DNA from: Lutispora sp003527145
Lineage (GTDB): Bacteria; Bacillota; Clostridia; Lutisporales; Lutisporaceae
Direction: 5' to 3'
Assembly: GCA_029983695.1 (NCBI GenBank)
Contig: JASBZB010000019.1
Span: 18,710-82,709, forward strand
DNA: 64,000 nt
In this document: positions 32,319-42,197 of the stretch, in pieces
Numbering within the stretch: the stretch's first letter is position 1
Layout of the letters: every line of letters starts with the position of its first letter
Position numbers and translations under genes: made by a program
The notes under the pieces: model-generated
Told to the model about the DNA's origin: nothing
The model's database searches: none
The model's input: the letters and a program-made list of their open reading frames with translations, nothing else

Positions 32319-33428
32319 ATGAAAAAATTTTTTACGTTTACCAGAAGGATCGATCCTGAAATAAAATATGCAATATCTGTCAAGGGTGTGAAAAATATAC
32401 CTTTGATTCTTCAGTTGAAGCATTACATAGACAATCCTACCAAAAGAAGATTAAGCCGGATGGGCTTTAAAATTAAATATGAAGTCAATTTTCTGAAATG
32501 TATTTGCGGAAGCTTGCCTGTCAGAAATTTCGACAGCCTTAAAGCTCTCGTAGAAATAAAAAAAATTTTTTATGACGATAAAGCCGAGATCATGGGAAGG
32601 ATCATTCCCCAGTTAGAGAGCGTAAATAGCGGCATCGCCGTACAATCCCGGCTTTTAAACGGCCGGGCCGTATCCATGGCCTTTATAGATACAGGTGTAA
32701 AGCCCTTGCCGGCTTTCACAAAGCCAAGGCGGAGGATACTTGCTTTTAAGGATTTTATAACGGATAAAAAGGACCCCTTTGATGACAGCGGCCATGGGAC
32801 TGCAGCCATAGCAGCCGCATCCGTGCTGGCCGCGGAGGCGGGCATAGTATGTGCCAGGGCCTTCGATATCAGCGGTCATGGATTCTACTCGGATATCATC
32901 GCTTCTATGGATTGGATTTTAGAATTAAAGGAAAAGCATAATATAAGGATTGCGGTATTAAATTTTGGTGCCAAGGTAAAAGATGATGCCTTTGATATTT
33001 TGGCTGCCGCTGCAGAAGCGCTGTGGAAAAGCGGGCTGCTTGTGGTTGCCTGTGCAGGGAACCTGGGTCCGGAAGCCGCTACCATCACAAGCCCAGGACA
33101 TAATGCTAAGCTATTGACCATAGGGGCAATGGATACAGGCGGCGAGAAGCCTTCTGTATCCTCCTGGAGCAGCCGGGGCCCCGCATCAGGGAATATTGAC
33201 AAGCCGGATCTGGTGATGCCGGGCTGCATCCCTTCAGAAAACCTGATCGGCACATCTGCTTCTGCAAGCATGGTCGCAGGTGTCGCGGCCATGCTGTATG
33301 AAAAAAAGCCCCAGCTTTCTCCCGATGATGCAAAAAGCTTGCTGAAGGTTTGCTGCGCATCCTTCGGAGCTCTTAAGCAATCACAGGGGAAAGGCTATAT
33401 AAAGCTTGAAAAAATAGAGGAGCTATAA
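32319..33428 (+). CDS. Subtilisin-like (S8) serine protease
   Basis: A 369-residue S8 family peptidase. Catalytic residues: Asp124 in AFIDTGVK, His159 in DSGHGTAAIAAA, oxyanion Asn in VACAGNLGP, and Ser in GTSASASMVAG (about 320). There is no signal peptide and only a short N-terminal extension, so it is probably an intracellular or non-classically exported protease rather than a pre-pro-subtilisin. The ATG follows GGGGGATTTCT. It is a single gene convergent with the M23 peptidase. Confidence 0.92.
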   Translation: MKKFFTFTRRIDPEIKYAISVKGVKNIPLILQLKHYIDNPTKRRLSRMGFKIKYEVNFLKCICGSLPVRNFDSLKALVEIKKIFYDDKAEIMGRIIPQLESVNSGIAVQSRLLNGRAVSMAFIDTGVKPLPAFTKPRRRILAFKDFITDKKDPFDDSGHGTAAIAAASVLAAEAGIVCARAFDISGHGFYSDIIASMDWILELKEKHNIRIAVLNFGAKVKDDAFDILAAAAEALWKSGLLVVACAGNLGPEAATITSPGHNAKLLTIGAMDTGGEKPSVSSWSSRGPASGNIDKPDLVMPGCIPSENLIGTSASASMVAGVAAMLYEKKPQLSPDDAKSLLKVCCASFGALKQSQGKGYIKLEKIEEL

Positions 33429-33429
33429 G

Positions 33430-33620
33430 TTTGGAGAGCTTGGGTATTCCTTTTAGGTCATGGGGAACGGAAACCACGGAAAGACACGGAATTTTGTGAA
33501 GAACCTTAGAGTAAGTTAACGAAGCGTAACGGACGCCGAGCAAGCTTTCCAGGTCACGGATGACCTTTGGGAAGCGTAGGGTTTTCTTAGGCTCAGCTCA
33601 TAAGGGTCATCAATTTTTAT
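33430..33620. repeat. Intergenic repeat debris
   Basis: GGGTATTCCTTTTAGGTCA near 33442 recurs (one change) in the walJ-htrA gap. ATTTTGTGAAGA followed two bases on by CTTAG at about 33493 recurs near 35545. No gene is seen in this 320-base gap. Confidence 0.35.
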
Positions 33621-33669
33621 ATACTATACTTGACTATATATGGATGCTATTGCTTGTATAGCTAAATAA

Positions 33670-33705
33670 ATGGTATGTATATTTGTATTCAGATATACAT
33701 ACCAT
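33670..33705. repeat. Perfect 13-bp inverted repeat between convergent genes
   Basis: ATGGTATGTATAT (33670-33682) and ATATACATACCAT (33693-33705) flank 10 bases. It lies between the ends of the S8 and M23 genes, so it may stop transcription from both sides, though no T-run follows. Confidence 0.6.
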
Positions 33706-33751
33706 TCTACTTATAGCTGCTGTATCAGCAAGCTCTTAACAACAAGTCTTT

Positions 33752-35257
33752 TTATAAATATTTCGTCGGGTTGACCGGACTGCCGTTCTTCCTTATTTCA
33801 AAATGCAGGTGAGGTCCGGTGCTTCTGCCTGTATTTCCTACTGCACCGATGGTTTGTCCCTTATATACTTTATCGCCTACCTTGACGCTTATCTTGCTCA
33901 AGTGGCCGTAATATGTGACAAAGCCTCCGCCGTGGTCAATCTTTATCAGCTTTCCATAACCTCCGCTTGACCCTGTATAGATTACCTCGCCTCCATCGGC
34001 AGCCTTTACCGGGGTGCCCACGGGAGCTCCAATATCTATTCCTTCATGGAGTCTTCCCCATCTTCTGCCGTATCGGGAGGTTATGCTTCCCCTGGCAGGG
34101 GTAGAAAAAGTTCCGGTGCCTTTTTTAGGAGGAGGAGCCTTGGTACCCTTTACCAAAATCTGATCCTTAGGCTGCTTTATTATTTTCTCCGACAAGATAA
34201 CTCGACCTGTTTCAATGCCGTTGGCCTTGGTCACTTCAGCTTTAATTTCTTTTTCGCCGTATTCACCTTTTACTCTTATTTGAGTCTGGTCCTTATACAT
34301 GCTGCTGCTGAGTTCCAGCTTTTGTTCATATGGTATTTTATCGATATATGTAACATCTTCAACAGTTTTCACTCTGATCAAAGATTTTGGGACCACTAGG
34401 TTTATTTCTTGGCCTATTTTAATCTTTTCCGGGTTTGCTCCGGGATTAGCCTTCTGCAAATCCTCTATACTTATGTCATATTTCCTTGATATGCTCCAAA
34501 AGCTTTCTCCTGATTCAACCTTATGTACTCGTATTTCGCTGGTGCCCTTTATGATGAAATCCGTCGCATCTCCTGTGCCCATAGAGCTGGAAGCATCAGC
34601 GAACTCTTCCTTGATCTCAACCTTCTCAAAAAAGCTCGTTTCCTTCACTCTGCTGCGATCCAGACCTTTGAGAAAATATTCTTCCACATCCGATAAAACT
34701 TTGTCTGCCTCATCCTTTGTTTTCAAGGTGACTACGGGCTTATCATCCGCATATATTACAGCAGCTTTTACCGCATAGCTCATATGCTTTTTTAATTGGC
34801 CCTCTAATACGCTGCCCTCTAAAAGTTCCTTTTTAGAAGCCTTTATTTTTTCATAGGAGATCTGATCCTTAAAGGCGACTGCCGCATCATTTTCTTTTTC
34901 AAATTCTTGCTTTAAAGCTTCAATAGCAGCTTCTGCTGTTTTCTTATCCTTTACCTTTGCTACTTGTTTTCCATTAATCATTACCCCAAAGGCCGTATTG
35001 GCAAAGATTAAATATGTAATGGTTATCAATATGACAACTAAAGCCCCTCCTGTTGCCATAAACCTTTTGGTGTTGACCACTTTCATAGTAAATTTTTTAT
35101 TGCCTGTGGCCGGCTTTATATTAAACTTAGACAAAGTCTTTTTTATGTCTAGCTTTGACATGCTTCCTTCGGATTTCGCAAACCATTCGGATGCGTGCTG
35201 TTTCAGGTTTTTAATCTTCTGCTTCAACTTAGTAAAATTATCCCCGTCTCCCCCCAT
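33752..35257 (-). CDS. M23 peptidase with LysM and G5 domains
   Basis: A cell-wall hydrolase of about 501 residues: cytoplasmic N-terminus, one membrane segment (about 70-90), LysM (about 250-295, GESFWSISRKYDISIEDLQK), G5 domain (about 300-375, TYIDKIPYEQKLELSSSMYK), then a C-terminal lysostaphin-type M23 domain. Metal ligands are His and Asp in RLHEGIDIGAP and HLHF near the end (GPHLHFEIRK). It is expected to cleave peptide crosslinks of peptidoglycan at the cell surface, which fits a WalR-controlled gene, though no WalR box was identified. Start ATG 35257 follows AAGGAG at 8 nt. Confidence 0.93.
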   Translation of the reverse strand: MGGDGDNFTKLKQKIKNLKQHASEWFAKSEGSMSKLDIKKTLSKFNIKPATGNKKFTMKVVNTKRFMATGGALVVILITITYLIFANTAFGVMINGKQVAKVKDKKTAEAAIEALKQEFEKENDAAVAFKDQISYEKIKASKKELLEGSVLEGQLKKHMSYAVKAAVIYADDKPVVTLKTKDEADKVLSDVEEYFLKGLDRSRVKETSFFEKVEIKEEFADASSSMGTGDATDFIIKGTSEIRVHKVESGESFWSISRKYDISIEDLQKANPGANPEKIKIGQEINLVVPKSLIRVKTVEDVTYIDKIPYEQKLELSSSMYKDQTQIRVKGEYGEKEIKAEVTKANGIETGRVILSEKIIKQPKDQILVKGTKAPPPKKGTGTFSTPARGSITSRYGRRWGRLHEGIDIGAPVGTPVKAADGGEVIYTGSSGGYGKLIKIDHGGGFVTYYGHLSKISVKVGDKVYKGQTIGAVGNTGRSTGPHLHFEIRKNGSPVNPTKYL

Positions 35258-35519
35258 CAATGCATCTCCTTCCTTAACATCGCTCTTTATATTTTATACC
35301 ATACAAGCTTGTTATTCAACCAAATATTAACGTAAAAATCTTCCTGCTTGTCTATATAATATTCTTTATTTCTTGAAATTATACCCTTTGGTATTATTTC
35401 ACATATAAAGGTAATGCAGCATTATCTTATCGATGTTATGAAAGTGCCTGATTTTAGAGGATATGAATAAAATTTTACATATCAGCATTACATGTCTGAA
35501 TCCGCTATAACTTAACTCG

Positions 35520-35645
35520 TTGTTCTGGCTGATAAAAGAGTATTTTGTGAAGAGGCTTAGCGTTTGTTAGTTTTGACGCAGCCCTATACAAGCTTACAAA
35601 GTCTTAGCCTTGAAGCTTTATACTTGTTATCATCTAGAACAACAG
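35520..35645. repeat. Intergenic inverted repeat
   Basis: GTTGTTCT near 35518 and AGAACAAC near 35637 are complementary across about 110 bases that include the ATTTTGTGAAGA word shared with 33490. The 450-base gap between ridA and the M23 gene has no supported gene. Confidence 0.35.
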
Positions 35646-35708
35646 ATTAATTAGAAGCTTCAGACATGCTGCTGTATCATAGAGATGAAATAGATAAAAT
35701 ACTATAAA

Positions 35709-36086
35709 TTATTTGATTCTTGCTATGGCTTCAATCTCAATTTGGGCGCCCTTGGGAATAGCAGCTACCTGTACGCATGAACGTGCAGGAGCAGACCCAC
35801 CGAAGAATTCCGCATAAGCTTCATTAACTGCAGCAAAATTAGATAGATCTGCTACAAAAATTGTTGTCTTGATGACCTTGCTAAGTCCTGTTCCTGCTTC
35901 TTCGAGGATTGCGCCGATATTTCTTATGCACTGACGCGTCAATTCTTTGATGTCACCTTCTGCAAAATTTCCTGTTGCAGGATTAATCGGAAGCTGTCCT
36001 GATACAAAAACCAAATTGTCAACAACAACCCCTTGGGAATATGGGCCTATAGCCGCTGGTGCATTATTTGTTTTTATACTTGCCAT
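35709..36086 (-). CDS. ridA: RidA family enamine/imine deaminase
   Basis: A 125-residue member of the RidA/YjgF/UK114 family, a trimer that hydrolyses reactive 2-aminoacrylate and other enamines released by PLP enzymes. Seen: NNAPAAIGPYSQGVVVDNLV near the N-terminus, and the catalytic Arg in PARSCVQVAAIPKGAQIEIE near residue 104. I start it at ATG 36086 behind AAAGGATGTATATT. It ends the peptide-use cluster, downstream of two peptidases and a PLP aminotransferase, a sensible place for removal of PLP by-products. Confidence 0.95.
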   Translation of the reverse strand: MASIKTNNAPAAIGPYSQGVVVDNLVFVSGQLPINPATGNFAEGDIKELTRQCIRNIGAILEEAGTGLSKVIKTTIFVADLSNFAAVNEAYAEFFGGSAPARSCVQVAAIPKGAQIEIEAIARIK

Positions 36087-36159
36087 AATATACATCCTTT
36101 ACTTTTTTATTTTAAAGCATTATGCTTTAATGTGTTCTTAATACAATGAATATATGCTT

Positions 36160-37443
36160 CTATACAAGCATTAGCTTTTCCTGCCGCCCATCAAGGAAAT
36201 CAACGGTGCCATCCTTGCAGATATCTTCCTCAAGATACATAAATACAAGCTGGCCATCCCAAAGCTTGATATTGTCGGAAACATTAAGTTCCAACGCGTA
36301 GCAGGTCTTGTCTTCGATGGGTCTTTCCCCGGCACCGGGAATAAGCTCCTGTTTGCCATACTGGCCTATCCTGGGGCCTGAGCCATGGCCAAATGTACCC
36401 AGGGGATGGGTATATATCATGGGGTTAATGCCCTCAGCTTTAGCAGTATTGATAGAATTAAAGAATGCATCATTTCCCGTTGCACAGACCTTTATGTTCT
36501 CTCTAACTATATCCTGGAGCCTGTTTCCTTTAGCAAGAAGGTCCTCGAATTCCTTGGGAGCCTCTGTTTCTCCATCCTTGAGTATATAGGCCACCCATTG
36601 CATGTCTGTATGCAGCTGCACATAAATACCGTTTATGCCTACATCACAATGAATAAGATCCCCGGGAAGGATAACTTCGTTGAACATTCGGGAAACATTG
36701 CTGCCTTTGCGCTGAAGGTCAATATCTGGTCCAAACCAATAGAGAAATCCCAGACGGTTGATAACATCACGCATGAACCACTCAATATCAGTTGTTGTGG
36801 TTTCGCCTACTTTAATGAACTGTTTAGAGAAAGAGTAGTTAACGATATCATGTGTTATGTTGACAAGTGTCTTCATCGTTTCTTTCTCCATAGGAGAAAC
36901 TCTCTGGAGCCAGCGTACTGTAAGAGGTTCACCATCGCAGAGCTTTGCAGCGTTTTCCCCGAGAGCATCTTTCAATTGCTCATACATTGTGGAGGAAAGA
37001 CCATCACAAAAGCCATCTATTAAACTCCTGTTAAGAGCTATCTTTGAAGGATTGCATTCCTTGACAATTCTGCCGATGGCTTCCCAGACACTTTCATTTG
37101 CCCCCTGCACTCTTTCGTAAATGCTTTCCATCTCGGAAGAATATGAGCCTATTACCATCTTGCGGATGGCACCATTTTCTTTATTACGATGGAATGCAAG
37201 TATTCCGATCCTTCTTGAATCATACATATCCCATGGATATAGTGTTTTAAGTATGGGATCTTTACAATTTTCTCTTGCTGCTATTATCCAGAAGTCCATT
37301 CCGGATTTCTCCATTGCCCATGGTAGTATGACCTCAAGTCTTTCCTTCAGGATCCTTGTGCTCAATTCAGCCTGTTTTTTTATGGGCAAAAGACCGGCAG
37401 CCTCCATTTTTGCTTCAATTGTTTTCATTAAGGCTTCGTGCAT
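36160..37443 (-). CDS. M24 family metallopeptidase homologue (long form)
   Basis: About 427 residues with the creatinase/aminopeptidase P fold: an N-terminal domain (about 1-160) and a C-terminal pita-bread domain. Metal-binding residues of M24 are partly visible: IHCDVGING (Asp), then THPLGTFGHGSGPRIG (His) and ALELNVSD, but the classic second Asp and Glu positions look divergent, so activity is uncertain. The start ATG at 37443 is 11 nt after AAGGAG. It is directly downstream of a canonical M24 peptidase in the same operon. Confidence 0.75.
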   Translation of the reverse strand: MHEALMKTIEAKMEAAGLLPIKKQAELSTRILKERLEVILPWAMEKSGMDFWIIAARENCKDPILKTLYPWDMYDSRRIGILAFHRNKENGAIRKMVIGSYSSEMESIYERVQGANESVWEAIGRIVKECNPSKIALNRSLIDGFCDGLSSTMYEQLKDALGENAAKLCDGEPLTVRWLQRVSPMEKETMKTLVNITHDIVNYSFSKQFIKVGETTTTDIEWFMRDVINRLGFLYWFGPDIDLQRKGSNVSRMFNEVILPGDLIHCDVGINGIYVQLHTDMQWVAYILKDGETEAPKEFEDLLAKGNRLQDIVRENIKVCATGNDAFFNSINTAKAEGINPMIYTHPLGTFGHGSGPRIGQYGKQELIPGAGERPIEDKTCYALELNVSDNIKLWDGQLVFMYLEEDICKDGTVDFLDGRQEKLMLV

Positions 37444-37464
37444 TTTCAAATACACTCCTTTTAA

Positions 37465-38532
37465 TTAAATTTCTATAAGATCTTTACAGGCGCCTGTAAG
37501 GTTAATACATCCATTTTCGGTTATTATTATATCATCCTCTATTCGTACGCCGCCCCAACCGGGAATATATATGCCAGGCTCCACAGTCATTGTCATCCCC
37601 GGCTTCAAGGTAATATCACCCTGGGTGTTTTGAGCGAAGCGCGGAGCTTCGTGTATATCCAAACCAAAGCTGTGACCCAGACCGTGCCCGAAATATTTGC
37701 CATAGCCGGCTTTTTCTATGACATCGCGGGCAGCTTTATCCGCCTGTCGTCCGGTTATACCTGCTCTCACCATATTTATTGCAGCTTGCTGTGCAGAATG
37801 AACTATGGAGTATATTTCTTTTTGTTTAGCATTAGCCTTGCCCAGGCATACGGTGCGTGTAACGTCCGACCAGTATCCGCCGCAGTTACATCCAAAGTCC
37901 ATCGTTATAAAATCGCCGTTTCTCACCTTGCGTGCACCTGCAATGCCGTGTGGCAATGAACCGTGCTCGCCGCTCGCCACAATAAATCTTTCAGCCATCC
38001 TCTCAACTTCCGGGAACTTTCGCATATAGCTTTGCAGCTCCAAGTCTATTTCCGCTTCTGTCATACCCTCGCGTATCTGTGTGATGACATGCTCAAAGGC
38101 AAGATCGGTTATCTCGCAGGCGCGCCGTATTCTGGAAAGCTCTGCATCATCCTTTATCATTCGAAGATTAACTATTTGATCATCTATGCCTGACAATATT
38201 TGTACGCCGCTGATAATGCGAAGAGCGTCAGCAAAGCGCAGCGTCATGAAGTCTCTCTCCACTCCCAGCTTGCCTATTTTTTTCTCCTTCAAATAAGCAA
38301 GTACATCATCCTCACCTTTTATAGGTATGATCTCATATCCGTTACATTCACCCTGAGCCTGTTCTATATAGCGAAAATCCGAAAAAAAATTTTTTGAGAT
38401 TGGAGTTATAAGTACATAGCCTGCGCTGCCTGTAAAACCGCTTAAATATCTCCTATTTGCAGGGCAGTATATAAGTGCGGCATCAAGATCCGCTTCTGCT
38501 GCAAATTTCTGCACATAGTTACTTTTTCTCAT
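37465..38532 (-). CDS. Xaa-Pro aminopeptidase (M24 family)
   Basis: A 355-residue proline peptidase, cytoplasmic, removing the N-terminal residue before proline from small peptides. The M24 metal site is complete: Asp in TMDFGCNCGGYWSDVTRT, His in HGLGHSFGLDIHEAP, and the two Glu residues in TVEPGIYIP and GVRIEDDI. Length is normal for the short bacterial form. The ATG follows AAAGGTGATAAA. It lies between the peptide-binding lipoprotein and the divergent M24 protein, fitting a role in digesting imported peptides. Confidence 0.93.
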   Translation of the reverse strand: MRKSNYVQKFAAEADLDAALIYCPANRRYLSGFTGSAGYVLITPISKNFFSDFRYIEQAQGECNGYEIIPIKGEDDVLAYLKEKKIGKLGVERDFMTLRFADALRIISGVQILSGIDDQIVNLRMIKDDAELSRIRRACEITDLAFEHVITQIREGMTEAEIDLELQSYMRKFPEVERMAERFIVASGEHGSLPHGIAGARKVRNGDFITMDFGCNCGGYWSDVTRTVCLGKANAKQKEIYSIVHSAQQAAINMVRAGITGRQADKAARDVIEKAGYGKYFGHGLGHSFGLDIHEAPRFAQNTQGDITLKPGMTMTVEPGIYIPGWGGVRIEDDIIITENGCINLTGACKDLIEI

Positions 38533-38643
38533 TTTATCACCTTTCCATGCTGACTCTCAACTACAAGCCTTTGCCTATACCGGCCCCGCAAGATAGGAAG
38601 CCCCCGCCCAAATGGGGGGGAGCTGTGTTTATACAAGATAATT

Positions 38644-40191
38644 TTAGAAGTAGAAATCCTCAATCTTGAGCTGACCGTCGTCATATACACCAAATCCTTG
38701 AATATTGGCATTGTATACTACGACTTCTTCAGGGCACTGGAGGAATACGCAGGGGACTTCTTCCCAAACTATTTCTTGGGCCTCAAAATATGCATTTTTC
38801 CTGACCTCCGGATCTGTGGAGGAACGGCCAAGTTGCAGAAGCTCATCGACCTTCTTATTTGTATAGAAGGACATGTTGCCGCCTGCTCCATGCATAGAAG
38901 AGTGGAAAGAGGCATAAAGAGAATAATCCGGATCTCCTGTATCCGATGTCCAGCCAAGCCCGAACATCTCAAGATTGCCTCCGATTACCTTATCAATAAA
39001 TGCGCCGCGTTCAAGGGTCTCGATATTGACCTTTACTCCTATTTCTGATAACTGTGCCTGAGCCATTTCAGCAGTATCAAGGCGTTCCTGGTTTTGATCA
39101 CATGAGATAGTAATTTCAAGACCATTTGGATATCCAGCCTCTGCCAAGAGGGCTTTTGCCTTCTCAATGTTGTATTCGTGAGGAGCCAGCTTATCATTAA
39201 AGGACCATACAACACTGCTCATAGGAGCAGACGCAATTGATCCGACACCTTGATAAACAACGTTGAAAATAGCTTCCTTATTTATTGCCATATTGATAGC
39301 CTGTCTTACCTTGATGTTATCAAAAGGAGCTTTTTTGCAATTGAAGCAAAGGAAGTTGATTCTGGAAGCCTGGCGCCTGAATACCTTGACATCTTTATTT
39401 GACTCAAGACGGCTAAGCTCGGAAGCCTGCACATCAATAGAAACATCTATCCCTCCTGTTTCAACTTCGATGGAACGGCTTGCGATCTCAGGTATGCTTC
39501 TAAATACCACATTCTTTATTTTAGGTTTATTACCCCAGTAATCTTCGTTGGCTATAAGGTCTATGCGGTCACCGGTTGTCCAGCTTACAAACTTGTAAGG
39601 GCCTGTTCCTACAGGATTCTGACCGACCTTATCTCCTGCCTCTGTATAAGCTTTCTCATTTACAATTGACATAACAACGTGACCAAGGTGGTTTAGAATA
39701 GGTCCAAATGGCTCAGTCATCTTCATTTCAAAGGTGTAATCATCGATAACCTTAGATTTTTCAAAGTCGATGGTTGCTCTGATAGATTCAGCATGGGGAG
39801 ATTGAGCAATTTGGGAAAAAGAGAAGGCTACATCGCTTGCTTTAAACTCCTCACCGTTATGGAACTTAACGCCCTTTCTCAGGTGAAAGATATAGGTTGT
39901 GTCATCAACAATTTCCCAGCTCTCTGCAAGGCCCGGTGCTACGTTGCCCTCATCATCACGAGTAACAAGGGTATCAAAAATGCAGCTTGCCACACGTCCT
40001 GCAGGGGAATCTGTCGTACCGTAAGGATCAAGGGATTTGGCATCTGCTCCCTGAGCAATTATGATTGTATCTTTTACTTCTTTGGGAGTATCAGTGCCGG
40101 AATCAGGTGCATTTGTCTTTGCACTGCAGCCTGCCGTCAATACCATGGCAATGGCAAGCATGACTGCAAGTACGTTTCTGAACTTTTTCAT
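38644..40191 (-). CDS. Peptide ABC transporter substrate-binding lipoprotein
   Basis: A 515-residue SBP_bac_5 (DppA/OppA type) receptor. The signal peptide MKKFRNVLAVMLAIAMVLTA ends in the lipobox LTAGC, so it is lipid-anchored outside the membrane. Family segments such as AESWEIVDDTTYIFHLRKGV and RQAINMAINKEAIF are clear. It delivers oligopeptides or dipeptides to the adjacent permeases. Start ATG 40191 is behind AAGGAGAATGTAT. It is in one transcription unit with OppF, D, C and B homologues, with the receptor last, an uncommon order. Confidence 0.93.
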   Translation of the reverse strand: MKKFRNVLAVMLAIAMVLTAGCSAKTNAPDSGTDTPKEVKDTIIIAQGADAKSLDPYGTTDSPAGRVASCIFDTLVTRDDEGNVAPGLAESWEIVDDTTYIFHLRKGVKFHNGEEFKASDVAFSFSQIAQSPHAESIRATIDFEKSKVIDDYTFEMKMTEPFGPILNHLGHVVMSIVNEKAYTEAGDKVGQNPVGTGPYKFVSWTTGDRIDLIANEDYWGNKPKIKNVVFRSIPEIASRSIEVETGGIDVSIDVQASELSRLESNKDVKVFRRQASRINFLCFNCKKAPFDNIKVRQAINMAINKEAIFNVVYQGVGSIASAPMSSVVWSFNDKLAPHEYNIEKAKALLAEAGYPNGLEITISCDQNQERLDTAEMAQAQLSEIGVKVNIETLERGAFIDKVIGGNLEMFGLGWTSDTGDPDYSLYASFHSSMHGAGGNMSFYTNKKVDELLQLGRSSTDPEVRKNAYFEAQEIVWEEVPCVFLQCPEEVVVYNANIQGFGVYDDGQLKIEDFYF

Positions 40192-40254
40192 ATACATTCT
40201 CCTTTTCATTTTTAGTATTTATAAAACAGCCTTGTATGCTGGTTTAATAAAAAA

Positions 40255-41202
40255 TCAATATAGATGGCATGCTACAAAATGCCCCGGCTCAAGCTCCTTA
40301 AGCTCAGGCTGCAATTTTAAACACTCAGGCTTTGTATAAAGGCAGCGAGGTGCGAAACGGCATCCGGGAGCAGGATCTATGGGAGAAGCTATTTCCCCTT
40401 TAAGCAGTATGCGCTCTCTCCTGACATTGACTTTTGCTATCGGTATAGCAGAAAGAAGCGCTTGAGTATAGGGATGGAACTGCTTTTCAAAAAGCCTGTC
40501 AGAGGAGCACTTCTCCACTAGTGTACCTAAATACATAACGCAAATATTATCGGATATATGCTTAACCACTGAAAGATTATGTGTGATGAATATATAAGTA
40601 AGGCCTCTTTGTTCCTGCAGATCCTGCATAAGATTGAGTATCTGTGCCTGAATGGAAACATCAAGGGCAGAAACCGGCTCGTCGCAGACAATAAACTTTG
40701 GCTCCAATGCGAGAGCACGCGCTATGCCGATTCTCTGCCGGCGTCCTCCGTCAAGCTCATGGGGATATGAATCAGCAAGACGCTCTGCAAGCCCCACCGT
40801 TTCCATTATTTCGAGAACCGCTTTCTCCTGCTTTATCTTGTCACCGTCGTACATATTATGGATTATCATAGGCTCCACAATTATGCTTTTGACAGTCATG
40901 CGGGGATTTATGGAAGAGAAAGGATCCTGAAATATCATCTGCATATCCTTTCTGGATTCCTTAAGCCTATCACCGCTGATATTGGTTATATCCTTATCCT
41001 CAAAGAAAATCTTCCCCTCGGTCGGCTCGAGAAGATGAATAATGCAGCGGCCAAGGGTAGATTTGCCACAGCCTGATTCTCCTACAATACCCAGCGTTTC
41101 GCCTCTTTCTATTGAGAAGGAAACATCGTCTACAGCGTGGAGGAGCCCTTTTGGGGTTTTGAAATATTTTTTGAGATTTTCTACTCTAAGCAGTTCAGAC
41201 AT
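40255..41202 (-). CDS. Oligopeptide ABC transporter ATPase, OppF/DppF type
   Basis: A 315-residue nucleotide-binding subunit. Walker A is GESGCGKSTLGR, Walker B FIVCDEPVSALD, and the C-terminal oligopeptide extension holds a Cys cluster (CRFAPRCLYTKPEC) typical of OppD/F. The signature motif reads LDGGRRQRIG rather than the usual LSGGQ; position 2 is Asp instead of Ser, which is unusual. The start at 41202 overlaps the previous gene's stop region and follows AAGGAGGGAACGAATA. It pairs with the OppD-type subunit to energise the importer. Confidence 0.92.
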   Translation of the reverse strand: MSELLRVENLKKYFKTPKGLLHAVDDVSFSIERGETLGIVGESGCGKSTLGRCIIHLLEPTEGKIFFEDKDITNISGDRLKESRKDMQMIFQDPFSSINPRMTVKSIIVEPMIIHNMYDGDKIKQEKAVLEIMETVGLAERLADSYPHELDGGRRQRIGIARALALEPKFIVCDEPVSALDVSIQAQILNLMQDLQEQRGLTYIFITHNLSVVKHISDNICVMYLGTLVEKCSSDRLFEKQFHPYTQALLSAIPIAKVNVRRERILLKGEIASPIDPAPGCRFAPRCLYTKPECLKLQPELKELEPGHFVACHLY

Positions 41203-42182
41203 TATTCGTTCCCTCCTTTCTCAAAATTGAAGCATTTTACAAAATGTCCCGCCTCTACTTCTATATCAGGGGGATTCTGTGTTTTGCATTTCTCGCAAGA
41301 ATACTTGCAGCGAGGCTCAAAACTGCATCCATCAGGAAGATTTGCAGGATCAGGCATAAGCCCAGGTATAGGGTTGAGCCTGTCCGCTTTAGACTCAATA
41401 TCCGGGATGGAACCAAAAAGTCCCTTTGTATATGGGTGGCATGTGTTATCATAAATTTGTATGAGTGAACCATATTCCACTATTTCACCAGCATACATAA
41501 TGGCAACTTTGTCACACACTTCCACAACAACACCAAGATCATGGGTTATCAGGATCATGGATGTATTTTTCTCTCTTTTTAGTTTTGAGATAAGGTTAAG
41601 AACCTGTGCTTGAATGGTAACATCCAATGCAGTGGTGGGTTCATCCGCCAAAAGCAGCTCCGGGTTGCAGGAAAGAGCTATGGCAATAATAACACGCTGC
41701 TTCATCCCGCCCGAAAACTGATGAGGGTATTCTGAGTAGCGCTCTCCGGGAATACCAACAAGCTCAAGCATTTCCTTTGCCTTTAAAGTAGCGTCAGCAT
41801 ATGAAAGCTTTTCATGGATACGAAAACTTTCTGCGATCTGATCTCCTACTGTAACAACAGGATTTAAAGAAGTCATAGGATCTTGAAATATCATAGATAT
41901 CTTTTTACCGCGAATAGCTCTGAGCTTATGCTTATTGAGCTTTAGAAGGTCCTGACCCTGAAAAATGATTTCTCCTTCAGTAACTATTCCGGGAGGATCA
42001 GGTATAAGTCCCATAATGCCTAAAGCAGTGGTAGTTTTACCTGCCCCCGTTTCACCAACAAGACCAAGAGTTTCACCCCGGGACAAGGTAAGATTAAGCC
42101 CGTTTACAGCCTCAACAGTACGCTCATCGGTTTTATATTGAATAGTAAGGTTTTTTATTTCAATAATATTGTCATTGTCCAT
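41202..42182 (-). CDS. Oligopeptide ABC transporter ATPase, OppD/DppD type
   Basis: A 326-residue nucleotide-binding subunit with Walker A GETGAGKTTTALG, signature FSGGMKQRV, Walker B LLLADEPTTALD and the OppD-type C-terminal region with CSFEPRCKYSCEKC. The start follows AAGGAGGTCACAGTAGA. It overlaps the OppF gene by one base and lies 16 bases after the OppC gene, so translation is coupled. Confidence 0.94.
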   Translation of the reverse strand: MDNDNIIEIKNLTIQYKTDERTVEAVNGLNLTLSRGETLGLVGETGAGKTTTALGIMGLIPDPPGIVTEGEIIFQGQDLLKLNKHKLRAIRGKKISMIFQDPMTSLNPVVTVGDQIAESFRIHEKLSYADATLKAKEMLELVGIPGERYSEYPHQFSGGMKQRVIIAIALSCNPELLLADEPTTALDVTIQAQVLNLISKLKREKNTSMILITHDLGVVVEVCDKVAIMYAGEIVEYGSLIQIYDNTCHPYTKGLFGSIPDIESKADRLNPIPGLMPDPANLPDGCSFEPRCKYSCEKCKTQNPPDIEVEAGHFVKCFNFEKGGNE

Positions 42183-42197
42183 TCTACTGTGACCTCC

